Source: Leifsonia aquatica H1aii
GTDB lineage: Bacteria; Actinomycetota; Actinomycetes; Actinomycetales; Microbacteriaceae
DNA length: 64,000 nt
Direction of reading: 5' to 3'
Assembly (NCBI RefSeq): GCF_000633535.1
Contig: NZ_AYMR01000001.1
Coordinates: forward strand, 62,001-126,000
The notes below the pieces were generated by a model, which saw nothing but the letters and a program-made list of their open reading frames with translations, did no database searches and was not told the origin of the DNA. Made by a program: the position numbers and the translations under genes. Of the stretch, positions 25,660 to 36,665 are shown piece after piece. How positions within the stretch are numbered: position 1 is the stretch's first letter; every line of letters begins with the position of its first letter.

Positions 25660-26491
25660 AATCCGCTCCCAGGTTGGTCAGGTTCTCCTCGGACCAGTGC
25701 TCCGCGGTCCAGCGCAGGGTCAGCTCCCCCAGCGGTTCCAGCTGCTCGAAGGCGATGGCCGCATGCCGGTACAGCTCCAGCACGGCCAGGAAGCGCGCGA
25801 TGACGACGCCCTTCTGGTCGGCACCGGCGACGAGCTGCCGGAACGACAGCTGCTCTCCCCCGCGCAGCAGGCCGACGACGATCGCCGCCTGCTCGCGGAT
25901 GCTCACCAGCGGTGCGTGCAGGTGGTCCAGGCCGACGACGGGGATCTCGCGCGGGGTCATCGCCAGGGTGGCGAGCGCCGCGAAGTCGTCGAGGCCGAGG
26001 GTCCAGACCAGCTCCGGGTCACGCTGCCGGAACTTGTCCTCCAGCCGCACCGTCCGGGTGTGCCGGGCGCTCTCGGTCTCCATCGTCCGGCCGAACCACG
26101 CCGACGCCTCCTTGAACGCACGGTACTGCAGCAGCCGCGCGAACAGCAGGTCGCGCGCCTCCAGCAGGGCGACGTCCTCCGCGTCGACGAGCTCTCCCTG
26201 CGGCAGCAGCCCGGCGACCTTGAGGTCGAGGAGGGTCGCCGCGACGAGCAGGAACTCGCTCGCCTCGTCGAGGCTGTCCTCGGTGTCGAGCGCGCGCAGG
26301 TAGGCGATGAACTCGTCCGTCACCCGGCTCAGCGAGATCTCGGTGATGTCGAGTTCGTGTTTCGTGATCAGCGACAGCAGGAGGTCGAAGGGCCCCTCGA
26401 ACGTGCCGACCGCGACGCGGAAACCGGGCTCCGGCGCCTCCCCGACGACCGCGGCGTCACCCTGCGGCGCGTCGTCAGGCGACGGCGCCAC
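25649..26491 (-). CDS. scpA: Segregation and condensation protein A
   Basis: A 280-residue ScpA kleisin that bridges the SMC heads. The conserved start GTFEGPFDLLLSLITKHELD (about 28-47) and the DEFIAYLRALD and EFLLVAATLLDLK helices are clear. The start overlaps the parA stop by 17 bases, so chromosome-partition and condensation genes share one transcript here. Confidence 0.94.
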   Translation of the reverse strand: MAPSPDDAPQGDAAVVGEAPEPGFRVAVGTFEGPFDLLLSLITKHELDITEISLSRVTDEFIAYLRALDTEDSLDEASEFLLVAATLLDLKVAGLLPQGELVDAEDVALLEARDLLFARLLQYRAFKEASAWFGRTMETESARHTRTVRLEDKFRQRDPELVWTLGLDDFAALATLAMTPREIPVVGLDHLHAPLVSIREQAAIVVGLLRGGEQLSFRQLVAGADQKGVVIARFLAVLELYRHAAIAFEQLEPLGELTLRWTAEHWSEENLTNLGADYDG

Positions 26492-27374
26492 GGAAGATCA
26501 GTTCCCGCGCGAGCTGGCGGTACGCCTCGGCGGCGGCGTGCTCGGGCGCGAACTGCGTGATCGGGGTGCCGGCGACCGACGCGTCCGGGAACTTCACCGT
26601 GCGTGAGATGACGGTCTCCAGCACCCGGTCGCCGAAGGCGTCGACGACGCGCTCCAGCACCTCGCGCGAGTGCAGGGTGCGCGAGTCGTACATGGTCGCG
26701 AGGATCCCGTCGAGCTCGATCGCCGGGTTGAGCCGCTCACGCACCTTGTCGATCGTCTCGATCAGCAGGGCGACCCCGCGCAGCGCGAAGTACTCGCACT
26801 CGAGCGGGATCAGCACGCCGTGGCTCGCGGTCAGGGCATTGACCGTCAGGATGCCGAGCGACGGCTGGCAGTCGATGAGGATGACGTCGTAGTCGGCGCT
26901 GACCTTGCGCAGCACCGAGGCGAGGATCTGCTCGCGGGCCACCTCGTTGACGAGATGCACCTCGGCGGCGGACAGGTCGATGTTGGCCGGGATGATGTCG
27001 AGCCCGGGCACGCTCGTGGTCTGGATGGCACCCCGCACGTCGGCGTTGCGGTTCAGCAGCAGGTCGTAGATGGTCGTGACGTCGTGCGTCTGCGCCCCGA
27101 GACCGGCCGAGAGTGCGCCCTGCGGGTCGAAGTCGACGGCCAGCACGCGCCGGCCGTAGTCGGCGAGCGTGGCGCCGAGGTTGATGGAGGTCGTCGTCTT
27201 GCCGACCCCGCCCTTCTGGTTGCACAGGGCCACGATGCGCGCCGGGCCGTGCTGGCTCAGCGGGGACGGCTGGGGGAACGCGCGCAGGGGTCGCCCGGTC
27301 GGTCCGAGCTTGGTGGTGAGGGAAGCTTCGTCCATACCGGGAAGCTCGGTCCTGACCTCGTCGTTGCGCGTCAC
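26475..27374 (-). CDS. ParA/Soj-family chromosome-partition ATPase
   Basis: A 299-residue ParA-type ATPase. The deviant Walker A is CNQKGGVGKTTTSINLG (about 51-67), the second box is LAVDFDPQGALSAGLG, and the DCQPSLGILTVNAL signature follows. GTG at 27374 is preferred; an upstream TTG at 27413 would add 13 residues. It lies directly upstream of scpA. This is the xerD-linked second ParA of many actinobacteria rather than the origin-linked ParA, and no parB is next to it. Between its start and 27477 I see no gene. Confidence 0.88.
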   Translation of the reverse strand: MTRNDEVRTELPGMDEASLTTKLGPTGRPLRAFPQPSPLSQHGPARIVALCNQKGGVGKTTTSINLGATLADYGRRVLAVDFDPQGALSAGLGAQTHDVTTIYDLLLNRNADVRGAIQTTSVPGLDIIPANIDLSAAEVHLVNEVAREQILASVLRKVSADYDVILIDCQPSLGILTVNALTASHGVLIPLECEYFALRGVALLIETIDKVRERLNPAIELDGILATMYDSRTLHSREVLERVVDAFGDRVLETVISRTVKFPDASVAGTPITQFAPEHAAAEAYRQLARELIFRGAVA

Positions 27375-27477
27375 CGGGGTGTTCCTCGTCCCTCTCCTAG
27401 GCGGTCTGTTCAAGGGGACAGTCTATCCGCGGCGAACCCGGCCCGGCGGCCGGGAGGACGGCGGTTCGCGGGGCCGG

Positions 27478-27489
27478 GGATCAGCGCGC
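27478..27489. repeat. Left copy of a 12-base direct repeat flanking the helicase-nuclease gene
   Basis: GGATCAGCGCGC occurs here and at 30588-30599, where it includes the xerD stop codon. On the minus strand this copy ends a short frame reading FRAR-stop, similar to the PRAR-stop end of XerD. The pair brackets the inserted helicase-nuclease segment. Confidence 0.5.
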
Positions 27490-27503
27490 GCGGAAGTCGA
27501 AGC

Positions 27504-30272
27504 TCACGTGACCACTATGGCGTCGAGAGCAGATCGAATCCGCTGATCCTCGCCGCTGCCGGTGGTGGCGAGCCGAAGCAGAGGCATTCGAAAGGACGCG
27601 AAGATCGAGTCTTTGAGCATGTCTCTGGCGCGCTGCGGAGGATTGTTCTCGTGATACGCGAACCCATCGACTTCGATCGCCAAGACCGGTTCGTTCGTGA
27701 TGCGGTTGTAGACGACAAAGTCGACGGACGCGCGATGGCGAATGTAGGCGCGCTCCTCATCTCGAAGCTTCGCCACCTCGAAGAAAAGGTTGCGCAGCAG
27801 CACCTGAGGAGCGACCGTCAGGGCATCGTAGGCGGGTTCAGCCATCATCTCCTTCAGCATCGTCCAGACGATGTCCTCCGACCGGTACTTCATCTCTCCA
27901 CGCAATCTTCTCGACAGGGGCTCGAGACGCTCAGAGAAGCTGCGGTACAGCAGATCGAAGACGGAAGTGACCTCGGATCGAATGACCGGGACGTCGGGGT
28001 TGTGGTATGACATGTAGCCGATGAGATCTCTCAGGTGGCGACTCGTCGGGAGCAGGTCGCTGTTGGTGACAAGGATGAATCGCTTCGCTGCCCGGGAAAC
28101 GGCGACGTTGACAAGCTTTGGGTCGTCGACGAACGATATGCCCCTCCTTCCGATCCATGTCTCGTCTAGCACCGTCGTCATGACGATCGCGTCCTTCTCT
28201 CGGCCTTGGTACCCGTGAACGGTGTCAGCCTGGATCTCCGCAACGAGGAGCGCTGACGCCTTATCAGCCTGCCGTCGATACGGAGTGGCGACGCCCACGT
28301 TGCCTGCTCCGAACTCAGCCTCGAGTGCGGGGATGATTTCGTCGTTGATGACTTCGAGCTCTCGCTGGTTCGACCGCGCCCCGTCACGATGCTGTCTCAT
28401 GTGATTGCCCTCGGCGGTCGAAACGACCTGGAGTGGGCGGTCGCCGTCCAGATGCGATGTGAAAGGGATCAGCTCGTCGTTATAGAACTTCTTGTTGCTG
28501 AATCCGATGATGGCCGGGTGGCATCGGTAGTGCTCTCGCAACAATGTCCGAGGGAGGTCACGCCCATAGAGCGAGATCATCGAGGACAGCACGCTGTGCT
28601 CGTAGTAGTCGTACGGCCCGTCCAGCGGCGAAATATGGTGCTTGAGCTCGTCACTCACTCGGTGGGGCAGCTGGTTGAGGTCTCCGACGACCACGAGATT
28701 TCTCGCAGATGCCATGGCGGGCGCGGCCGCCAGAAGGTCGACCTGCGAGGCCTCGTCGATAATCAGGTAATCGAGCATCGCTTCATCCCCAATGCTCGCT
28801 CGCAAAGAATGACACGTGCTGAGAATCACCGGGTGCCGCTGTAAGAACGGTTCCATCTTCCGCGTGTACGACTTTGATTCGAATGGTTTCAGCGAGTCAT
28901 GGTCATAGCGTTCGACCAGGGCAGCGTTGAGAACAGCGGTTGACAGGCGTCTGTGTTCTCGCTGGAGGTCGCTGAAAGTCTCGCGCTCCAGTCGTAGCTG
29001 AAGTGCGGTCGCCTTCGCGTCAAGCTCGCTGATCGTGCCGACGTAGTAGGCGCGCTGAAGCTCAAGAACGGTGGCCGTGTCACTCGAGTCGAGCGATCGC
29101 GTCGAGCCGTAGCGAAAGTACCCTGAGATCCGTGACATGAGAGCACGAAGCGCTGACTGGTCGGTCTCGAGTAACGCAGCGCTCTCCGCAAGATAGTCGA
29201 GGATACGTTCCGGCGACTTCTTGAGCAGAGGCAGCGCGGACAGATCCGGCAGATCCTCGCCTGCGACTGATCGCGAGAAATGGTCGAACTCTAGTCGATG
29301 CGCTGAGAGCGATCGTTGGACATCCGCGAGCTCGCGTTCGGTCGACTGGAGACCGCTGATCCTCGTGTCGAGCGCAGTCAGTTCAGCTGGATCGATCGCT
29401 CCGCCGCGGGGTCGTTCTCTGAAGTCCCGGATGGTCCGGGACACGTCGGCTTGCTGTTCGAAGAATGCAGCGCGCTTCTCGGCACGTCCGAGTTCTGCAC
29501 AGACGAAGCCAATTCCGAGCTTGGCGAGCTTCTCTCCGACGTTATCCACCGCCGAGTTGTTGAACGATGCTATTCCGACCGTCTTGCCCGCAAGGATGAT
29601 GTTGGCGACGATGTTCAGAATCGTCTGCGTCTTCCCGGTTCCGGGCGGCCCCTCAATGACCGAGATCCGGTTCTCAAGCACCCGGGCGACCGCATCGCGC
29701 TGACTGAGGTTGGACCCGAACGGAAGCACCAATCCCGTCCCGGGCCGGTCGCGGCGAGCGAGCGTCCCGCTCAAGTAGAGGGAAAGCACGCTGTCCGGAT
29801 GAACGAAATCTAGCGACCCGAACGGACGTCGGATGGGATCGTCCTCCTTCGTCTTCTCTACGATCGATCGCCACGCGTCGAGGACGCGCCTGGGCCGCTC
29901 CTGAGCAACGGCCGAGTAGACGAATTGGACCTCAGAGGCATGCGCCACGGTGAACTTACCGGCGTCGCCCGTGCCGTAGAACAGATGAAACCACGGGCCA
30001 CCGGTTCCTTCAAAAGCAATGATTTCCGGACGAGAAGACCAGAGACGCCCGCCGACCGTGATCCGAGCGTCCGGGTCCACGGTCACGTTTGCCGGATTTC
30101 GCAGAATCCGCACTCGATCGGCGCTGTATCCGTACGTCTTGCCCGATCTGCCGAACACAACCTCGTAGCCGGTACCCGCCTGCGTGTACGAGCGGATCTC
30201 CGACGACTTGTCCGTCCACAGTGTCCGGTCAGCTGAGCCGATGATGATCGCCTCTTCGCGGCCTCGAATCAT
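27504..30272 (-). CDS. SF1 helicase with C-terminal PD-(D/E)xK-like nuclease (candidate defence protein)
   Basis: A 922-residue protein. An unrecognised beta-rich N-terminus (1-150) is followed by an SF1 (UPF1/Dna2-like) helicase: Walker A EGPPGTGKTQT (207-217), motif II IIDEASQVD (504-512), motif III GDLNQLP (530-536), motif V VHGYQGREKD (685-694) and motif VI VAVSRAAKRF (723-732). A coiled insertion covers about 255-450. The C-terminus resembles DUF2726-type nucleases, with Asp851 (SVDFVVYN) and E867-V-D869 (LAIEVDGFAYHE) as likely catalytic residues and RDMLKDSIF nearby. It is clearly less GC-rich than its neighbours and separates parA from xerD, which are normally adjacent. Helicase-nuclease fusions like this are often anti-phage proteins. 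That role is an inference. Confidence 0.85.
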   Translation of the reverse strand: MIRGREEAIIIGSADRTLWTDKSSEIRSYTQAGTGYEVVFGRSGKTYGYSADRVRILRNPANVTVDPDARITVGGRLWSSRPEIIAFEGTGGPWFHLFYGTGDAGKFTVAHASEVQFVYSAVAQERPRRVLDAWRSIVEKTKEDDPIRRPFGSLDFVHPDSVLSLYLSGTLARRDRPGTGLVLPFGSNLSQRDAVARVLENRISVIEGPPGTGKTQTILNIVANIILAGKTVGIASFNNSAVDNVGEKLAKLGIGFVCAELGRAEKRAAFFEQQADVSRTIRDFRERPRGGAIDPAELTALDTRISGLQSTERELADVQRSLSAHRLEFDHFSRSVAGEDLPDLSALPLLKKSPERILDYLAESAALLETDQSALRALMSRISGYFRYGSTRSLDSSDTATVLELQRAYYVGTISELDAKATALQLRLERETFSDLQREHRRLSTAVLNAALVERYDHDSLKPFESKSYTRKMEPFLQRHPVILSTCHSLRASIGDEAMLDYLIIDEASQVDLLAAAPAMASARNLVVVGDLNQLPHRVSDELKHHISPLDGPYDYYEHSVLSSMISLYGRDLPRTLLREHYRCHPAIIGFSNKKFYNDELIPFTSHLDGDRPLQVVSTAEGNHMRQHRDGARSNQRELEVINDEIIPALEAEFGAGNVGVATPYRRQADKASALLVAEIQADTVHGYQGREKDAIVMTTVLDETWIGRRGISFVDDPKLVNVAVSRAAKRFILVTNSDLLPTSRHLRDLIGYMSYHNPDVPVIRSEVTSVFDLLYRSFSERLEPLSRRLRGEMKYRSEDIVWTMLKEMMAEPAYDALTVAPQVLLRNLFFEVAKLRDEERAYIRHRASVDFVVYNRITNEPVLAIEVDGFAYHENNPPQRARDMLKDSIFASFRMPLLRLATTGSGEDQRIRSALDAIVVT

Positions 30273-30306
30273 TCAAATCCCCCGATATTCCTATGCTTCG
30301 TTGATC

Positions 30307-30312
30307 ATTCTA
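30307..30312 (-). promoter_or_regulatory. Likely -10 box of the helicase-nuclease gene
   Basis: TAGAAT on the minus strand, 35 bases upstream of the helicase start codon, in an AT-rich patch that ends the inserted segment. No good -35 is visible. Confidence 0.35.
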
Positions 30313-30590
30313 GAGTCTGGTAGCGGCTACCCGGCGAAGCCTCCCCTCAGAGCAGGAGCGGTTGGGCGGACGATGGAGACGCTCACCGCCCGACGACGAA
30401 GGGAGGCGCGGGAGAGTTTCGTGGAGTGCACTCCTGGCGGGGCAGCCGGCCGGATGACAAGGTCGACGCGCGCTCAGGCAGACCGCTGACTTCGCGTAGG
30501 AGGCGACAACCCACCGAGAGGTCTACGCCACGGTCGTGGAGACCTCCAAGACCTGAGGCCTCATTCCGAAAAGACCGCCCGCGACGCGGA
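30313..30590. other. Gap between helicase-nuclease promoter and xerD stop
   Basis: There is no full gene here. A frame from 30500 to the TGA at 30554-30556 on the plus strand encodes THREVYATVVETSKT near its end and has GC at nearly every third position, so it looks like the tail of a lost gene, but no start exists. A GGGCGG/CCGCCC stem lies near 30365-30390. Confidence 0.4.
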
Positions 30591-30599
30591 TCAGCGCGC
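30588..30599. repeat. Right copy of the 12-base direct repeat
   Basis: GGATCAGCGCGC, identical to 27478-27489. It overlaps the last codons and stop of xerD, so the inserted segment sits exactly at the 3' end of xerD without damaging it. Confidence 0.5.
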
Positions 30600-31496
30600 C
30601 CGCGGGTGCGCCGACGTGTAGACGTCGCGCAGGGTGTCGGCAGTGACCAGCGTGTAGATCTGGGTCGTCGCGACGGACGAATGGCCGAGCAGCTCCTGCA
30701 CGACCCGCACGTCCGCACCGCCCGCCAGCAGGTGCGTGGCGAAGGAGTGCCGCAGAGTGTGCGGGGAGATCTCGACCGGCAGCTGGGCGCGCTCGGCGGC
30801 CGCGCGGATGATCAGCCAGGCGTTCTGGCGCGAGAGGCGGGCCCCGCGCATCCCGAGGAAGAGGGCGGGCGTCGCCCTTCCCTTGGTCGACAGCAGCGGC
30901 CGGGCGCGCACGAGGTAGGCGTCGACCGCGGTCCGGGCGTAGCTGCCGAGCGGGACGATGCGCTGCTTGCTGCCCTTGCCGGTGAGCCGGACGATGTCGG
31001 CGTCGATGACGTCGTCCACGTTCAGCCCGACGGCCTCGCTCACGCGGGCGCCGGTGGCGTACATCAGCTCCAGCAGGGCCTTGTCGCGCAGATCGGCGAT
31101 CTCCTCGCCGTCGGTCGCCGCCAGGAGCGCGGCCACCTGGTCGATGGTGATCGCCTTGGGGAGCCGACTCGGCAGCTTCGGCGGGCGCACCTCGTGGGCG
31201 ACGTCCTCCTCGACCCGCCCCTCCTCCAGCAGGAACCGGTGGAAGCCGCGGACCGTGGAGAGCACGCGGGCGAGGGAGGACGCCGTGAGCGGGGACTCCG
31301 CCCTCGTGCCGAGGTGCGCGACGAACTCGGAGACCATCGGCGAGGTGACCTCCCGCAGGTCGGTCACCTCGCGCTCCTCGAGCCACGCGGTGTAACCGGC
31401 CAGGTCGCGCCGGTAAGCGGCGACGGTGTTCGCGGCCAGGCCGCGCTCGATCGTCACATGCCTCAGGAAGGCGTCGACCTCGGCCGCACCGGTCAT
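30591..31496 (-). CDS. xerD: XerD chromosome-dimer-resolution recombinase
   Basis: A 301-residue tyrosine recombinase acting at dif with XerC. The catalytic residues are visible in ATGARVSEA (Arg), HTLRHSFATH (His-x-x-Arg), LLGHSS (His) and TTQIYTLV (Tyr nucleophile). Length and the absence of an arm-binding domain fit Xer rather than a phage integrase. The start at 31496 overlaps the NUDIX gene stop (ATGA). In relatives the next gene is parA; here the helicase-nuclease gene intervenes. Confidence 0.94.
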   Translation of the reverse strand: MTGAAEVDAFLRHVTIERGLAANTVAAYRRDLAGYTAWLEEREVTDLREVTSPMVSEFVAHLGTRAESPLTASSLARVLSTVRGFHRFLLEEGRVEEDVAHEVRPPKLPSRLPKAITIDQVAALLAATDGEEIADLRDKALLELMYATGARVSEAVGLNVDDVIDADIVRLTGKGSKQRIVPLGSYARTAVDAYLVRARPLLSTKGRATPALFLGMRGARLSRQNAWLIIRAAAERAQLPVEISPHTLRHSFATHLLAGGADVRVVQELLGHSSVATTQIYTLVTADTLRDVYTSAHPRAR

Positions 31497-32124
31497 TCCC
31501 CGCCGAGCTTCGGGTGGGTCGGCCACGGCGCGTCCGCGGCGCCGAGCGTGGCCCATCCCTTCTCGCGGGCCGCACGCGCCGTGAGCAGCGCGATGATCAG
31601 CGGTGCGTTGTGCACCGTCCGGGCGAGCACCGCGTCGACCGCCTCGTCGAGGGGCAGCCACACCGTCTCGATGTCGGCTTCCTCCTCCTCACGCTCGAAG
31701 ACCTGCTCGGCCGGGCGCACACCGCGCGCCAGGTAGATGCGGATGGCCTCGTCGTTGCCGCCGGGGCTGGTGAAGATGTCGGCCAGCACGTTCCACTGAT
31801 CGGCGACGAGGTCCGTCTCCTCCGCGAGCTCGCGCTGCACCGCGACGAGGGGGTCTTCGCCGTTGATGTCGAGGAGCCCGGCCGGGATCTCCCAGTCGCG
31901 GTGCCGCACGGGGTGCCGGTACTGCTTGATCAGCAGCACGCGGTCCTGCTCGTCCAGCGGGAGCACCGCGACGGCGCCCGTGTGCTCGACGTACTCGCGG
32001 GTGATGTCCTCGCCGTTGTAGCGGAACACGTCGCGGCGCACGTCCCAGATCTTGCCGTCGAAGGCCGTCTCGGTCGAGACGATCTCCGGGCGGAACGGCT
32101 CGTCCGCCAGCAGTCGGTCGCCCA

Positions 32125-32125
<1 letters not shown>
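31493..32125 (-). CDS. NUDIX hydrolase (ADP-ribose pyrophosphatase type)
   Basis: A 210-residue NUDIX enzyme. The NUDIX box GLLDINGE with RELAEET (about 97-121) is complete, and the preceding QYRHPVRHRDWEIPAG fits the ADP-ribose pyrophosphatase subgroup. It probably hydrolyses ADP-ribose or a similar nucleotide sugar. Its ATG overlaps the pyrG stop (TGATG) and its stop overlaps xerD, so pyrG, nudix and xerD form a coupled operon. Confidence 0.9.
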
Positions 32126-33831
<1,706 letters not shown>

Positions 33832-33839
33832 GGGCTTGC

Positions 33840-33845
33840 AGCTTA
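33840..33845 (-). promoter_or_regulatory. -10 box for leaderless pyrG
   Basis: TAAGCT on the minus strand, eight bases upstream of the GTG at 33831. It matches the TANNNT form of actinobacterial housekeeping promoters. The -35 is poor. Confidence 0.4.
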
Positions 33846-33896
33846 TCACCATCGGCTCGGTGTGGTTCGCGCATCGCCCGGCCAGACCACTCCGGA

Positions 33897-35621
33897 TCAG
33901 CGCGCGGCGGCCGCCATGTCGACGAGTTCCCTGGCGTGCGCGAGACCGCTCTCGGAATCCGGCAAGCCCGACAGCAGGCGCGCCATCTCGGCGATCCGCT
34001 CGTCGCCGTCGAGGCGGCGCACGCTGGAGGCTGTGACCGACCCGTCGTTGCCCTTCACGACCGTGAGGTGGTTGGTCGCGAACGCGGCCACTTGGGCGAG
34101 GTGGGTCACGACGATGACCTGCGCGCTCTCGGCGAGGCGGGCGAGCCGCCGGCCGATCTCGATCGCCGAGGCGCCGCCGACGCCCGCGTCGATCTCGTCG
34201 AAGATGAAGGTCGGGACGGGGTCCGCTCCGGCGATCACCACCTCGATCGCGAGCATGACGCGGGAGAGTTCGCCGCCCGAGGCTCCCTTGCCGAGCGGCC
34301 GGGGCTCCGCGCCCGGGTGCGGCTGCAGCAGGATGGAGACCTGGTCGCGGCCGGTGGCCGAGTACTCCTCGCGGTCGACGACGTCGACCACGACGCGCGC
34401 GTCGGGCATGGCGAGGGCCGACAGCTCGTCCGAGACGGCGGCGGCGAGGCGTTCCGCCGCCTCGCGGCGGCGGGCACCGAGCCCGCCGGCCAGCTCGGCC
34501 ACGAGCGTCTCGTCGGCCTCGACCTCGCGGGCGAGCTCGTCGATGCGGTCGGCGTCGCCGTCGAGCTCCAGCAATCGGAGGCTGCCGGTCTCGAGCGTGC
34601 GGATGACGTCGTCGAGTCCTGGGCCGTATTTGCGCACGAGGGTCGCGAGCTCGGACCGCCGCTCCTGCACCAGGCCCAGCTCGTGCGCCCCGTCGGTGTC
34701 GAGCCCGTCGAGGTAGGTGGAGAGCTGGGCGGCGATGTCCGAGACGAGATAGTTGGCATTGGCGACGGCCTCGGCGAGCGGGCCGAGCGCGGTGTCGTGC
34801 GGCGCCATCCGCTCCAGTTGCCGGCGGGCGTTGTCGAGCAGGCCAACGGCGTCCGCACCCTCGGACTCCTCGGCCGACAGCAGCTCGCGCGCTCCCGCCG
34901 CCGCGAGTCGCAGTTCCTCGAGGTTCGTGAGTCGTTCGGCGCGCTCCGCCAGTTCGTCGTCCTCGCCCGGCTGCGGTGCGAGCGTCTCGATCTCGGACAT
35001 CGCGAGCCGGAGGTCCTCGGCCTCCCTGGCCCGGCGGTCGCGGTCGGAGACGAGCTCGTCCAGCTCGGCCCGGTTGTCCCGCCAGCGGTGGAAGACCTGC
35101 GCGTACGCGTCGACGGCGACGGCGAAGTCGGGTCCGGCGAACCGGTCGAGCGCCTCGCGCTGCGCCACGGCCGACCGCAGCCGGATCTGGTCGGACTGCC
35201 CGTGCACCACGACCAGCTGCTCGCCGAGCTCGGTCAGCACGCTCACCGGGGCGCTGCGCCCGCCGACCACGGCGCGGGAGCGGCCCTCGGCCGACACGGA
35301 CCGGCTCAGCACCAGCTCCGCGAGGCCTCCGCCCAGGGCGTCCACGTCGCCACCGGCATCATGCACGCGTTCGACGACGTCGCCCGTCCCGGCGACGCGC
35401 CACCGACCCTCGACCCAGGCCTGGCTGCTGCCGAGGCGCACGGCGCCGGTATCGGCGCGAGAGCCGAGCAGCAGCCCGAGGGCGGAGACGACCATCGTCT
35501 TGCCCGCGCCCGTCTCGCCGGTGATCGCCGTGAAGCCCGTGCCCAGGGGCAGCGAGGCGTCGGCGATGACACCCAGATCCTTGATCGAGATCTCCTCGAT
35601 CGCTCCACGCGTGTCAGTCAC
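33897..35621 (-). CDS. recN: DNA repair protein RecN
   Basis: A 574-residue SMC-like ATPase of recombination repair. Walker A is [12 protein letters not shown] (about 35-46), the ABC signature is [14 protein letters not shown] and Walker B is [12 protein letters not shown] near the C-terminus. The middle is a long helical coiled-coil region. The start is GTG at 35621, overlapping the nadK stop (GTGACTGA), and the first residues lead directly into [14 protein letters not shown], as in other RecN proteins. Confidence 0.95.
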   Translation of the reverse strand: MTDTRGAIEEISIKDLGVIADASLPLGTGFTAITGETGAGKTMVVSALGLLLGSRADTGAVRLGSSQAWVEGRWRVAGTGDVVERVHDAGGDVDALGGGLAELVLSRSVSAEGRSRAVVGGRSAPVSVLTELGEQLVVVHGQSDQIRLRSAVAQREALDRFAGPDFAVAVDAYAQVFHRWRDNRAELDELVSDRDRRAREAEDLRLAMSEIETLAPQPGEDDELAERAERLTNLEELRLAAAGARELLSAEESEGADAVGLLDNARRQLERMAPHDTALGPLAEAVANANYLVSDIAAQLSTYLDGLDTDGAHELGLVQERRSELATLVRKYGPGLDDVIRTLETGSLRLLELDGDADRIDELAREVEADETLVAELAGGLGARRREAAERLAAAVSDELSALAMPDARVVVDVVDREEYSATGRDQVSILLQPHPGAEPRPLGKGASGGELSRVMLAIEVVIAGADPVPTFIFDEIDAGVGGASAIEIGRRLARLAESAQVIVVTHLAQVAAFATNHLTVVKGNDGSVTASSVRRLDGDERIAEMARLLSGLPDSESGLAHARELVDMAAAAR

Positions 35622-36531
35622 GGCCGGCCGGCCCCCTCCATCCCGTGACGGGAAGATCGAACTTGTGCACCAGCCGGTCGGTGAACGGCCCCGGGTGCAA
35701 TCGCGCCAGGCGCACCGGGATGGGCGAGCGCCGCACCACGACGCGTGCCCGGCTCGGCAGGTCGAAGGCGCGACGGCCGTCGCACCACAGGATGCCCGCG
35801 CCGCCGGTGCGGTCGAGCAGTTCGACCGCGAGCGAGGACTCGGCGTCCACCACCAGCGGCCGGGAGAACAGGGCGTGGGCGCTGAGCGGCACCAGCAGGA
35901 GCGCGGCGACACCGGGCCAGACGACCGGGCCGCCGGCCGAGAAGGAGTACGCGGTCGAGCCGGTCGGGGTCGACATCACGACGCCGTCGCAGCCGAAGCT
36001 CGACATCGGGCGGCCGTCGACCTCGATCACGACCTCCAGCATCCGCTCCCGGCTGGCCTTCTCGACCGTCGCTTCGTTGAGCGCCCAGCTCTCGTAGACG
36101 ACCTCGTCGCCCACCTTCACGCGGGCCGAGAGGGTCATGCGCTCCTCGACCTCGTAGTCTTTGGCGAGGCCGCGGGCGACGGCGGTCTCGAGGTCGTCGC
36201 GCTCGCTCTCGGCGAGGAAGCCGACATGACCCAGGTTCACCCCCAGCAGCGGGGCGGCGCAGCCGTGCACCAGCTCCGCCGCGCGCAGGATGGTGCCGTC
36301 GCCGCCGAGCACGATGACCAGCTCGAGGTCGTGCGGCGCCACCTCGTCGCCGAGCAGGGCGATCCGGTCGAGACCGGGTTCCGCCGCCAGCAGATCGCGA
36401 CGCTCGTCCGCGCTGAGCACCGGCACGACGCCCGCGTCCAGCAGCTGCCTGCAGACGCGCACGCCGGCATCGAGGGAGTCCTGACGACCGGTGTGCGCGA
36501 CGACGAGGATGTACCGCGTCGCTGCTCCCAT
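35614..36531 (-). CDS. nadK: NAD kinase
   Basis: A 305-residue NAD kinase that makes NADP. The GGDGTILRAAE motif (about 79-89), NLGHVGFLAE (about 102-111) and STPTGSTAYSFSAGGP (about 188-203) are intact. It is followed by recN with coupled overlap and preceded at a distance by tlyA, the usual actinobacterial order. The 134 bases between nadK and tlyA have no gene or clear terminator. Confidence 0.95.
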   Translation of the reverse strand: MGAATRYILVVAHTGRQDSLDAGVRVCRQLLDAGVVPVLSADERRDLLAAEPGLDRIALLGDEVAPHDLELVIVLGGDGTILRAAELVHGCAAPLLGVNLGHVGFLAESERDDLETAVARGLAKDYEVEERMTLSARVKVGDEVVYESWALNEATVEKASRERMLEVVIEVDGRPMSSFGCDGVVMSTPTGSTAYSFSAGGPVVWPGVAALLLVPLSAHALFSRPLVVDAESSLAVELLDRTGGAGILWCDGRRAFDLPSRARVVVRRSPIPVRLARLHPGPFTDRLVHKFDLPVTGWRGPAGRD

Positions 36532-36665
36532 ACCCGAGACTCTCCCTCCGGTCGTGCTCTTCTTCTCATTCTGTCGGAGAATCGACGCCTGCTGGGCCGT
36601 TGGCGCCCACCTGTGGAGAATTCACGGGATGTTCCCGCGACGCGGCTCCACGGGCCGCCCCCGCG

